Assembly: GCF_024519455.1 (NCBI RefSeq)
Contig: NZ_JALJRY010000014.1
Location: 62,001-126,000 of the forward strand
Source: Streptomyces sp. STR69
GTDB taxonomy: Bacteria > Actinomycetota > Actinomycetes > Streptomycetales > Streptomycetaceae
DNA: 64,000 nt
Direction of reading: 5' to 3'
Positions within the stretch are counted from its first letter, which is position 1, and every line of letters starts with the position of its first letter. The position numbers and the translations under genes are program-made. Shown here in pieces: positions 36,661-44,322 of this stretch. Under the pieces are notes generated by a model. It saw only the letters and a list, made by a program, of their open reading frames with translations. It did not search any database and was not told the DNA's origin.

Positions 36661-38265
36661 TCACTCGCCCGAGGTGTCCGGCTGGCAGGAACTCCCGCTG
36701 GGCGGCAGCGAGCCGTACAGCAGGAAGTCGTTGACCTTGGTGTGCACACACTTGGAGGACGCGTAACCGGTGTGGCCCTCACCCTTGTTGTCGAGCACCA
36801 CGGCCGAGGAACCGAGTCGCTGTGCCGTCTCCACGGTCCAGCGGTACGGCGTCGCCGGATCGCCCCGGGTGCCGACGAGCAGCATCTTCGACGTGTCCAC
36901 GTTCTTGACGTCGTCGCGGATGTAGTCGGTGCCCTTGGGGCGGCCGTAGCACATCAGCACCTCGTTGAGCCGGTAGCGGCCGAAGACCGGTGACGCGGCC
37001 TGGTACTCGGCGCGCAGCCCGGCCAGGTCCTTGGTGATCCGCTCGGCGGTGGGGCGGTCGGGGTCGTCGGCGCAGTTGATGGCCATCAGCGCGGCCGGGA
37101 GGTTGTCGAGCGGGACGTCCTGCGCGTCGACGAGCCCGCCACCCGACTCCCCGCCGCCGCTCCGCAGGCCGGGCAGCCCGGATCCGCCGGACGAGAACGC
37201 CATCACGGCGCGTGTGTCACCGTCCTCCACCAGTGAGGCGATGGCGCGCTCCAGCGTCGGCCACAACTGCCTGCTGTACAGCGCCTGACTGATCGAGCCC
37301 ACCAGATCCTGGCCGGAGAAGCTGTCCCCGAAGTCCGTCTGCACCGGATCCCGGTCGAGCGAGTCGACGAGCCCTACGACCCGGTCCGGCGCCGATCGCG
37401 CGTCGGTGCCGAACGGACAGGCGATGTCCTGCACGCACCAGTTGAGGAAGTCCTCCAGCGCCGTCTGTTGTCCCTCGGCGCCCGCCCTGCCCTGCTCGGA
37501 CAGCGGCTCGGTGAGGGTGTCGACTCCGTCGAGCACCAACCGGCCGACCTTCTTGGGGAATTGGGCCGCGTAGACCGCGCCGAGCCGCGTTCCGTAGGAG
37601 AAACCCAGGTAGTTGAGCTTCTTGTTGCCGAGGGCCTGACGCATCACGTCCAGGTCCCGGGAGGCGTTGACCGTGCCTATGTGGGGCAGGACCGGGCCGG
37701 AGTACTTGGCGCAGGTGGCCGCCGCCTTCCGCAACTGCTTGAGGACGACCTTCGGATCACTGCTGTCGATGTCCGCCGGTTCCTCGTCCGTCGCGGCCGA
37801 GCCCTGGTCGGCGCCCGCGCCACAACTGACGGGCGAGGAACGGCCGACGCCGCGCGGATCGAAGGTGACGACGTCGTAGCCGTTCGTCAGATCCATGAAC
37901 TCCTTGCCGTCCGAGGCGAGTTCACCGACGCCCGCACCGCCGGGCCCACCGAAGTTCAGCAACACGGAACCCCTCGACTTCCCGGTCGCCCGGTAGCGGG
38001 CCAGCGCGAGATCGAGCGTCGCTCCGCCGGGCTTCGCGTAGTCGAGCGGGACGGTGACCTTCCCGCACTGCAGATCCTTGGGCGTGTCCGGGTCCTTGCA
38101 CGCGGCCCACTTCACCTTCTGCCGGTAGAACCGGGACAGGTCGGGCCGCGGCCGGGCCTCGGCCGTGGCGAGCGTGGGCAGCCCCGCGCCGAGCAGTGCC
38201 AGCGTGAGGATCCCGGTGAACGCGCAGCGCCGGAACGCGGGCCGCGATGACAGCCTGGCCAGCAT
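36661..38265 (-). CDS. Secreted tripeptidyl aminopeptidase-type alpha/beta hydrolase
   Basis: A 534-residue exported serine hydrolase of the Streptomyces Tap/SlpD/SlpE (peptidase S33) family. The signal peptide is residues 1-36 (CAFTGILTLALLGAGLPTLA). The oxyanion motif is LLNFGGPGGAGVG, the nucleophile Ser is in LGFSYGTRLGAVYA near residue 205, the acid in GTRGDPATPYRW, and the His in GEGHTGYASS. A C-terminal cap region with paired cysteines (NWCVQDIACPFG, AINCADD) is typical. Members release tripeptides or hydrophobic residues from peptide N termini. The ATG at 38265 has GGAGG 5 bases upstream; an ATG 14 codons earlier is less good. Confidence 0.92.
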   Translation of the reverse strand: MLARLSSRPAFRRCAFTGILTLALLGAGLPTLATAEARPRPDLSRFYRQKVKWAACKDPDTPKDLQCGKVTVPLDYAKPGGATLDLALARYRATGKSRGSVLLNFGGPGGAGVGELASDGKEFMDLTNGYDVVTFDPRGVGRSSPVSCGAGADQGSAATDEEPADIDSSDPKVVLKQLRKAAATCAKYSGPVLPHIGTVNASRDLDVMRQALGNKKLNYLGFSYGTRLGAVYAAQFPKKVGRLVLDGVDTLTEPLSEQGRAGAEGQQTALEDFLNWCVQDIACPFGTDARSAPDRVVGLVDSLDRDPVQTDFGDSFSGQDLVGSISQALYSRQLWPTLERAIASLVEDGDTRAVMAFSSGGSGLPGLRSGGGESGGGLVDAQDVPLDNLPAALMAINCADDPDRPTAERITKDLAGLRAEYQAASPVFGRYRLNEVLMCYGRPKGTDYIRDDVKNVDTSKMLLVGTRGDPATPYRWTVETAQRLGSSAVVLDNKGEGHTGYASSKCVHTKVNDFLLYGSLPPSGSSCQPDTSGE

Positions 38266-38571
38266 CAATGCCTCCAAGGACGCGCTGTGACCAGCGCCCT
38301 CGATCACGATAAGCGGGCCTCACGGGGCCCGCCTCCCGGCGGGCGGAACGGTGATCGGTGCCGTATTCTGCGCCCTTTCAATAGGCATAAGGGGTTGTCC
38401 GACTAATGCTTTTCCGATTGGGCGGGGGTGTTGGGGGGGTTGTTACGAGTAGTTCGATAACCGTGACGCTCGATGGAGTGAAAGACCGATAACCCATAAC
38501 TCGGATGGTGCGTCCACGTTTTATTCGGTGCGGGTGACCGCCCGCGAACATGTCTGGAAGGCAGGGAGCCT

Positions 38572-39246
38572 ATGAAACGGGTTACCCGAAACGGAATGAT
38601 CGCCGTCGCCGCCGCGTCCGGTGCGATGGCCGCCGCGCTGCCGGCGTTCGCCGACTCCGCAGCGGACGGCTCGGCAGCCGGTTCGCCGGGGGTGATCTCC
38701 GGCAACACGATCCAGCTCCCGGTGCACGTACCGGTGAACGTGTGCGGGAACACCGTGAACGTGGTGGGGCTGCTCAATCCCGCCGCGGGCAACAGCTGCA
38801 CCAATGAGGGCGGCGGCGCGAAGAGCCCCGTCGGGCCACGCGGAGGAGCCTCGGCACAAGGCGGTGGAAAGGATTCCCCAGGGGTCCTGACCGGAAACGG
38901 CCTTCAGCTCCCGATCGATCTCCCGGTGAATGTCACCGGAAATTCCGTGAATGTCGTGGGCATCGGCAATCCCGTCGTGGGCAACCGGTCGGAGAACACC
39001 TCCGGTGACCACCCCCACCACCCGGCGCGGCCGACGCCCGAGCCGCCGGCCCCGACTCCTGCGCCGCCGAAGCCGCACCCGGCGCCCGCTTCGGAGGTAC
39101 GGGGGCACCCCGCGCCGCCCGCCGCCGCGGCCTCACTGGCCCACACGGGCACGGACGACCTGGTCCCGGCCGCCGCCGCGAGCGCGGCCCTCCTCCTGGG
39201 CGGCGCCGCCCTGTATCGGCGCTTCCGTCCCGGGGCGGGCCGCTGA
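38572..39246 (+). CDS. Long chaplin with two chaplin domains and sortase motif
   Basis: A 224-residue cell-wall-anchored chaplin (ChpA/B/C type). Signal peptide residues 1-27 (IAVAAASGAMAAALPAFA). Chaplin domain 1 (about 37-77) has GVISGNTIQLPVHVPVNVCG and a second Cys at AGNSC. Domain 2 (about 104-143; GVLTGNGLQLPIDLPVNVTG) has no cysteine at all. A Pro-rich spacer, the LAHTG sortase site (LAxTG), a hydrophobic helix and a basic tail follow. Long chaplins are linked to peptidoglycan and display amyloid-forming domains that make aerial hyphae hydrophobic. The ATG at 38572 follows GGGAG closely. The 306-base upstream region holds A/T-rich promoter-like sequence (CGATAACCCATAAC). A terminator follows. 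Confidence 0.95.
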   Translation: MKRVTRNGMIAVAAASGAMAAALPAFADSAADGSAAGSPGVISGNTIQLPVHVPVNVCGNTVNVVGLLNPAAGNSCTNEGGGAKSPVGPRGGASAQGGGKDSPGVLTGNGLQLPIDLPVNVTGNSVNVVGIGNPVVGNRSENTSGDHPHHPARPTPEPPAPTPAPPKPHPAPASEVRGHPAPPAAAASLAHTGTDDLVPAAAASAALLLGGAALYRRFRPGAGR

Positions 39247-39270
39247 CCCGAGCGCCCGCGCCAGGACGGA

Positions 39271-39302
39271 AGGCCCCACCGGGCAGGCGACCGGTGGGGC
39301 CT
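39271..39302 (+). terminator. Perfect 12-bp hairpin between chaplin and acetyltransferase
   Basis: AGGCCCCACCGG (39271-39282) pairs perfectly with CCGGTGGGGCCT (39291-39302) over an 8-base loop. Being symmetrical and between convergent genes, it can serve both. Confidence 0.8.
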
Positions 39303-39327
39303 CCGCCGTTCGAACTGCCCTGATGCG

Positions 39328-39846
39328 TCAGGGGAGTTCGCCGCGCAGGATGCTGTACCGCACTCCGTCCCGCCACTGCCCGTCCCGGTACGCGACGCTG
39401 CGCAGGACGCCCTCCCGGGTGAACCCGGCCTTCTCCAGGGCGCGTTGCTCGGCGATGTTCTCCGCCTCCGTGTCCGCCTCGACGCGCATCACCGGGGTGT
39501 GCGCGAACAGATACCGCACCAACTGCCGTTGAGCCTCGGTCCCGACACTTTGTCCACGCGCCTCGGGCAACAGGGTGATGCCCATGTTCCAGTAGTGGCA
39601 GGTCGGCGTCGGGGTGACCTTCCGCCAGGCGACGAACCCCACCCGCTCGTCACCCCGGACCACCATCAGATAGGACCGGTCCTCGCCGAGCAGACGGTCC
39701 TCGGACCACTGCCGTCGCCAGCGCCGGACGTCGCTCCAGCCGAACCACTGGAACGCCGACGCGGCCTCCGGGTCGCTGAGAGAGAGCTCCATGACGGCCA
39801 GGCCGGCTTCGTCCACAGGTCGCAGTGCGATGTTGTCCGAGGTCAT
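39328..39846 (-). CDS. GNAT-family N-acetyltransferase (RimJ/RimL type)
   Basis: A 172-residue acetyltransferase of the RimJ/RimL/ribosomal-protein or small-molecule GNAT group. It starts IALRPVDEAGLAVMELSLSD. The acetyl-CoA binding segment is GITLLPEARGQSVGTEAQRQLV, and the C-terminal RVEADTEAENIAEQRALEKAGFTREGVLR is typical of the group. Such enzymes acetylate protein N termini or small amines; no substrate can be assigned. It lies 25 bases after the LysR gene in the same direction, so the two may be co-transcribed. No clear Shine-Dalgarno precedes the ATG at 39846; a TACGCT hexamer lies 8 bases upstream and could give a leaderless transcript. Confidence 0.9.
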   Translation of the reverse strand: MTSDNIALRPVDEAGLAVMELSLSDPEAASAFQWFGWSDVRRWRRQWSEDRLLGEDRSYLMVVRGDERVGFVAWRKVTPTPTCHYWNMGITLLPEARGQSVGTEAQRQLVRYLFAHTPVMRVEADTEAENIAEQRALEKAGFTREGVLRSVAYRDGQWRDGVRYSILRGELP

Positions 39847-39871
39847 GCGGAACAAGCGTAGGGGACCTCAA

Positions 39872-40801
39872 CTAGCGGGCGCTGTCGGGGTGTTCCTCGG
39901 AATCGGCCGGAGCCCTGAGGAGTGCGTGGGCCGCCTTCCGGAACGCGGACAGCAGTCGGTTGTGCTCGCCGGCCCGGGTCGCGAGGGCGACATGACTCGG
40001 CTCGACGCCGTGCAGGGGGATCGCGGTGATGTCGGGGCGGATCGTCTGCCCGGGGCGGATGCCGGCCGCGATGGCCACGGCCCGTCCATCGGCGACGAAC
40101 TCGAACTTGTCCTCCAGGGCCCGGATCACCGGACCACCGGGCGCCGGCCGGCCGTCGGGCCGGGGATCGATACGCCAGAAGGCGGCCCACGCCGGGTCCG
40201 CGCCGGGGAGCTGCGGAACGGGCTCGTCGGCGATGTCGTCCACGGTCACGGACTCCTTGCCGGCCAGCCGGTGGTCGAGCGGTACGAGCAGGACGCGCGG
40301 CTCGTCGTAGAGGACCGTGACCTCCAACTCGTCCGTGGAGAAGGGCAGTCGGGCCACCACCGCGTCCACCCGCCGCTCGAACAGGGCCGCGCGCACGTCG
40401 TCGTAGGCCAGATGTACGACGTCGACATCGGCGTCGGGATGCCGGCGCCTGACCTCGCGTACCGCCGGGGTCACGAACAGGTTCGCCATGTACCCGACGG
40501 TGAGACGGCTGGGTTCCGCGGCGGCGCGGGTTTCGGCGGCGGCCTGGGCGGTGGCGCGCAACAGCCCCTTGGCGCGCGGCAGAAAGACCTCCCCGGCCTC
40601 CGTGAGCCGAGTGCCCTGCGGGGTGCGGTCCAACAGCCGGGCACCCAACTGCTCCTCCAGGCGCCGGACTTGACGACTCAGGGACGGCTGGGTGATGTGA
40701 AGTGTCTCGGCGGCGCGACCGAAGTGACGCTGCTCGGCGACGGCGACGAAGTACCGCACGAGACGCAGTTCGAGATCGGGCGCGGGAGGCAGGTCCGTCA
40801 T
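39872..40801 (-). CDS. LysR-family transcriptional regulator
   Basis: A 309-residue LysR-type regulator. The winged helix-turn-helix occupies residues 10-68 (LRLVRYFVAVAEQRHFGRAA, LHITQPSLSRQVRRLEEQLG). A linker helix and a periplasmic-binding-protein-like effector domain (about 95-295; SRLTVGYMANLFVTPAVREV) follow. By eye it is closest to regulators of the BenM/CatM-like group with RHFGRAAE. It is divergent from an epimerase gene, with 177 bases between, containing the palindrome ATGCGCAT (40870-40877), so it likely controls that gene. The ATG at 40801 is leaderless-looking: TACGCT lies six bases upstream on the minus strand (40808-40813). The effector is unknown. Confidence 0.92.
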   Translation of the reverse strand: MTDLPPAPDLELRLVRYFVAVAEQRHFGRAAETLHITQPSLSRQVRRLEEQLGARLLDRTPQGTRLTEAGEVFLPRAKGLLRATAQAAAETRAAAEPSRLTVGYMANLFVTPAVREVRRRHPDADVDVVHLAYDDVRAALFERRVDAVVARLPFSTDELEVTVLYDEPRVLLVPLDHRLAGKESVTVDDIADEPVPQLPGADPAWAAFWRIDPRPDGRPAPGGPVIRALEDKFEFVADGRAVAIAAGIRPGQTIRPDITAIPLHGVEPSHVALATRAGEHNRLLSAFRKAAHALLRAPADSEEHPDSAR

Positions 40802-40978
40802 GCCCCAAGCGTACTGCACAACGCATCGGACATCGTACCGAAAGGGTCTCTGATCTGCAGTGATGCCTGATGCGCATTGCCTCATGCGAAACAGGCTTTG
40901 GACCCGAAGCCGGTGCCCCGACCACGATGGAAGCACAGCACGACCCAGTTCGACACTCATCCATCGAAGGAACGCAGC

Positions 40979-41878
40979 ATGCGAGTATTCGTCACCGGCG
41001 CGACCGGATTCATCGGCTCCGCCGTGGTCCGTGAACTGCTCGACGCAGGGCACACGGTCACCGGTCTGGCCCGCTCGGACGCGTCCGCCGAGGCGCTGAC
41101 GGCCGTGGGTGCCGCCGTGCACCGGGGTTCGCTCGACGACCTCGACAGCCTGCGCCGCGGTGCGGCGGAGGCGGACGGGGTCTGCCATCTGGCGTTCATC
41201 CACGACTTCTCCGACTTCGCCGCCAACTGCGCCACCGACCTGCGCGCGATCGAGACGATCGGCGAGGTGCTCGCGGGCACCGACAAGCCCTTCGTGGTCA
41301 CCTCGGGCACCCCCGGGCTCGACCGGGGGCGGGTGGCGACGGAGGAGGACAGGGTCGACCCGACGTCGTTCTCGGCGATACGGCAGCCGTCCGAGATCGC
41401 GGCGGTCGCCCTCGCGGAGCGCGGGGTACGGTCGTCGGTCGTCCGGCTGCCCCGGTCCGTGCACGGCACGGGCGACAAGGGATTCATCGCAGGGCTGATC
41501 GCCGTCGCCCGCCAGAAGGGCCTGTCGGCGTACGTCGGCGACGGCACCAACCGGTGGCCCGCCGTGCATCGCCTCGACGCGGCCCGGCTGTACCGATGGG
41601 CCCTGGAGTCGGCCCCGGCGGGCGCGCAATACCACGCGGTCGGCGACGAAGGGCTGCCGCTCCGGGAGATCGCGGAGGCCATCGCCGCCCGTCTCGGCGT
41701 CCCGACCGGAAGCGTGACGCCGGAGGAGGCGGTCGAGCACTTCGGTTTCCTCGGCCTCATCGCCTCGCTGGACTGCCCGGCATCGAGCACGCTGACGCAG
41801 AAGCAGACGGGGTGGCAACCGGTGGAGGTGGGATTGATGGCCGACCTCGAAGCGGGCCATTACTTCGACGTGGAGTAA
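40979..41878 (+). CDS. Extended SDR / NAD-dependent epimerase-like protein
   Basis: A 299-residue extended short-chain dehydrogenase. The Rossmann nucleotide-binding motif GATGFIG is at residues 7-13 (MRVFVTGATGFIGSAVVREL), followed by a conserved HLAFIHDFSDFAANCATDL helix region. The usual YxxxK catalytic pair is not obvious: the region TSFSAIRQPSEIAAVAL has no Tyr, so this may be an atypical SDR that binds NAD(P)(H) without classical chemistry. The C-terminal domain ends EVGLMADLEAGHYF. The ATG at 40979 has AAGGA with a 7-base spacer. Expression is probably controlled by the divergent LysR protein. The substrate is unknown. Confidence 0.87.
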   Translation: MRVFVTGATGFIGSAVVRELLDAGHTVTGLARSDASAEALTAVGAAVHRGSLDDLDSLRRGAAEADGVCHLAFIHDFSDFAANCATDLRAIETIGEVLAGTDKPFVVTSGTPGLDRGRVATEEDRVDPTSFSAIRQPSEIAAVALAERGVRSSVVRLPRSVHGTGDKGFIAGLIAVARQKGLSAYVGDGTNRWPAVHRLDAARLYRWALESAPAGAQYHAVGDEGLPLREIAEAIAARLGVPTGSVTPEEAVEHFGFLGLIASLDCPASSTLTQKQTGWQPVEVGLMADLEAGHYFDVE

Positions 41879-41970
41879 GTGGAGCAAGAAGCAGGGCTCC
41901 CGGCAGCAGTGCTACGCCCCAGGCGCACAATTCCGTTGCCGGGCTCGCCCGTGGATGGTGAAGTGGTTGC

Positions 41971-42747
41971 ATGGATCATGCCGAGGTGCTCGCCCTCCAC
42001 GACCGCGACCTGCGTAAAGGCGCCCGACCCGACGGGCCCGGTGCCCGTGTGGAGCGGACCGGTGGAGTGGTGCGCCAGGTCGCCGACGCGGACGGCTGGA
42101 ACGGCATCCTCTGGACGGATCTGGACGAGACCGACGCCGACGCGGCGATCACCGAACAGATCGCGTACTTCACCGGACTCGGCGGCGACTTCGAGTGGAA
42201 GCTCTACGGCCATGACCTGCCGACGGATCTCGGACAGCGGCTGACGGCGGCCGGATTCACCCCCGAACCGCAGGAGACGCTGATGGTCGGCGAGATCGCG
42301 GCGCTCGCCCTCGACGCCGAACTGCCGGACGGCATCCGCCTGTTGTCCGCCACCGACCGCGCGGGCGTCGACCTCGTGGCGGACGTCCACGCGAAGGCCT
42401 TCGGCACGGACAGCTCCCGGCTGCGCGCCGGTCTGCTCGCCCAGCTCGCCGCCGACCCGGACACGGTCGTCGCCGTCGTCGCCCTCGCCGGAGACGAACC
42501 GGTGAGCGCGGCGCGGATGGAACTCGTCACGGGCACCCCGTTCGCCGGCCTGTGGGGCGGCGGCACGGTGGAGAGCTGGCGGGGCCGCGGCATCTACCGC
42601 GCCCTGGTCGCCCACCGCAGCCGCATCGCGGCCGACCGCGGCTACCGCTACGTCCAGGTCGACGCCTCCGACCAGAGCCGCCCCATCCTCGAACGCCTCG
42701 GCCTCGCCCCGCTCACCACGACCACGCCGTACGTGTACGAGCCGTAG
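41971..42747 (+). CDS. GNAT-family N-acetyltransferase
   Basis: A 258-residue protein with a C-terminal GNAT domain (about 110-255). The acetyl-CoA binding stretch is GLWGGGTVESWRGRGIYRAL, followed by the helix-strand RIAADRGYRYVQVDASDQSRPILERLG. The N-terminal 105 residues (HAEVLALHDRDLRKGARPDG) form a degenerate partner domain seen in many actinobacterial GNATs of this size. The substrate is unknown. The ATG at 41971 has only a weak upstream purine stretch (GGTGAAGTGG). It follows the epimerase gene by 92 bases in the same direction; an operon is possible but not evident. Confidence 0.88.
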   Translation: MDHAEVLALHDRDLRKGARPDGPGARVERTGGVVRQVADADGWNGILWTDLDETDADAAITEQIAYFTGLGGDFEWKLYGHDLPTDLGQRLTAAGFTPEPQETLMVGEIAALALDAELPDGIRLLSATDRAGVDLVADVHAKAFGTDSSRLRAGLLAQLAADPDTVVAVVALAGDEPVSAARMELVTGTPFAGLWGGGTVESWRGRGIYRALVAHRSRIAADRGYRYVQVDASDQSRPILERLGLAPLTTTTPYVYEP

Positions 42748-42846
42748 AACCGCGACTCGGCGGCCACATCACCAGGGCCCTCACCACCGCCGACCACAAG
42801 GTCACCGGCTTCGGCGGGTGTTGACGGTCCGTCCTACGGGCGACAC

Positions 42847-43728
42847 CTACAGGTCGAGCTGGTACTCCACCGCCCGGTGCGTCGGCTCATAGCCGAGCGC
42901 GTCGTTCACCGTGCGCATGGGCGCGTTGTCGTCCGCCGTGTCCGTGAGCAACCCGGCGAGCAGCGGGTGGAGTCGGCGCGCCCGGTCGATCGAGGCGGCC
43001 TTCATCCAGCGGGCGAGACCGCGGCCACGATGGGCGGGCAGCACGGCCGTACCGTAGTGCTGCGCGTCGCCGCGCCCGTCGCCCGGCACGACCAGTTCGG
43101 AGAAACCGACGACGCGCCCGTCGGTCGTGTCCACGGCCGCGACGGTGTGCAGCAGCTCCCCTCGTCGTGCGACCGCCTCGGCCGCCGCGACCAGTCGCTC
43201 CACATCCCACACGACGGTGCCGTAGTCGGTGTCCTGCATCGGAATGTCGTCCATCGCGCTGCGCGACTCGGCGTAGGAGCGGGCGAGTTCGGCCGGAACC
43301 GTGCCGTGCCATTCCGTCAACTCATAGCCGGGGTGCGGATGTTGGGCATGTGTGGCGATCGCCGTGAGATCCGCGTCGGCCAGCGACAGGCGGGCGTACG
43401 TCAGGGTCAGCACCGGTCGGAAGCCGCGGGCCGGCAGGAACTCGTCGCCGGGCGACCCCTGTTGGGCCTGGGTGACGATCGAGCGCCGGCCCTCCGTGCG
43501 GGCGGCGGTGGTCGCGGCCTCCAACAGTCGCGTGCCTACACCCTGTCGGCGCTCGGCGGCGTGCACCGAGATCTCCAGTTCACCGAGATGCGCCTGCCCC
43601 TCCTTGAGGAACAGGCGCAGCGAAGCCGACCCGACGGGTATGCCGTCGGCGTCCTGGGCGAGCCAGACAAGGCGACGGCTCGACGGGCCGGACTCCGGAT
43701 CGACGAGCGGGACGACACGTGGTGACAA
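42847..43728 (-). CDS. Tandem GNAT-domain acetyltransferase
   Basis: A 293-residue protein with two GNAT domains. Domain 1 (about 20-120) has ISVHAAERRQGVGTRLLEAA, a complete acetyl-CoA loop (Q/RxxGxG/A). Domain 2 (about 140-293) has YGTAVLPAHRGRGLARWMKA and ends DNAPMRTVNDALGYEPTHRA. Such two-domain proteins include mycothiol synthase (MshD)-like and antibiotic-modifying enzymes; it is not evidently MshD. The start is TTG at 43728 with GGAG 5 bases upstream; there is no better in-frame ATG before the domain begins. It faces the preceding acetyltransferase gene, and the GlsB-like gene lies upstream in the same direction 101 bases away. Confidence 0.86.
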   Translation of the reverse strand: MSPRVVPLVDPESGPSSRRLVWLAQDADGIPVGSASLRLFLKEGQAHLGELEISVHAAERRQGVGTRLLEAATTAARTEGRRSIVTQAQQGSPGDEFLPARGFRPVLTLTYARLSLADADLTAIATHAQHPHPGYELTEWHGTVPAELARSYAESRSAMDDIPMQDTDYGTVVWDVERLVAAAEAVARRGELLHTVAAVDTTDGRVVGFSELVVPGDGRGDAQHYGTAVLPAHRGRGLARWMKAASIDRARRLHPLLAGLLTDTADDNAPMRTVNDALGYEPTHRAVEYQLDL

Positions 43729-43829
43729 GGGATCTCCGGGAGGGATGTGCGAAGCGCGGGACCGGGCGGCGGGCTCGCAGTAGCTTGCCGCCGCCCGGTC
43801 TCACCCGCAACGCAATTCCCGTCCCCCGC

Positions 43830-44093
43830 TCAGCGGCGCACCCTTGTCCGGTCCAGTGCGGCGATGCCCACGGCCGCCAGGCCGATCTGGATGAGCCACT
43901 CGATCCAGTCGATGCCCTTGGTGTCGGCGACCCCCAGGCCCGAGGCGATCGCCGCGCCGAGCAGCGCGGCCACGATGCCGACCACGATCGTCAGCAGAAC
44001 GCCGACGTGCTGGCGCCCAGGGACGACGAGCCGTCCCAGCACGCCAATGATGATGCCGATGATGATGGCACTGATGATGCCCGAGATCTCCAT
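43830..44093 (-). CDS. GlsB/YeaQ/YmgE-family small membrane protein
   Basis: An 87-residue protein with three hydrophobic helices (SGIISAIIIGIIIGVLGRLV, VGVLLTIVVGIVAALLGAAI, WIEWLIQIGLAAVGIAAL) and the family's GRLVVPGRQ loop. These transglycosylase-associated or GlsB proteins are general stress-response membrane proteins of unknown mechanism. The ATG at 44093 is preceded by GAGGGG with a 5-base spacer. The unusual run of ATC/ATG/ATT codons in the first helix reflects its isoleucine richness. Confidence 0.92.
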   Translation of the reverse strand: MEISGIISAIIIGIIIGVLGRLVVPGRQHVGVLLTIVVGIVAALLGAAIASGLGVADTKGIDWIEWLIQIGLAAVGIAALDRTRVRR

Positions 44094-44234
44094 CTCCGCC
44101 CCTCTTTGTCGATGTCCTCGCTCTCACCTTGTGCCCGCTGTGGGCTGACCCACTCCGACGAGTTCTGTCGGCTGTTATTGCCGCGACTTTCTGTTCACGA
44201 CCCCTTCATGCCATGTACCTTTCAATCGTTCAAC

Positions 44235-44268
44235 GCGTGTAGAACTCCCCGATTACCGTTCTACGCGC
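44235..44268. repeat. Inverted repeat upstream of secreted protein gene
   Basis: GCGTGTAGAAC (44235-44245) and GTTCTACGCGC (44258-44268) form an 11-bp inverted repeat with one wobble pair and a 12-base spacer, 55 bases before the start codon at 44323. It could be an operator or an mRNA 5' hairpin. No regulator is adjacent. Confidence 0.45.
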
Positions 44269-44322
44269 GCAGATCAGGCGCCCGCACCGCACCTTTCCCA
44301 TCCCCTCACGGAGGTTCGCCGG

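Noticed and set aside
38313..38332. Hairpin GCGGGCC/GGCCCGC between the divergent peptidase and chaplin genes
   Set aside because: It lies upstream of both genes, so it is not a terminator for either; G+C-rich hairpins of 7 bp are expected by chance.
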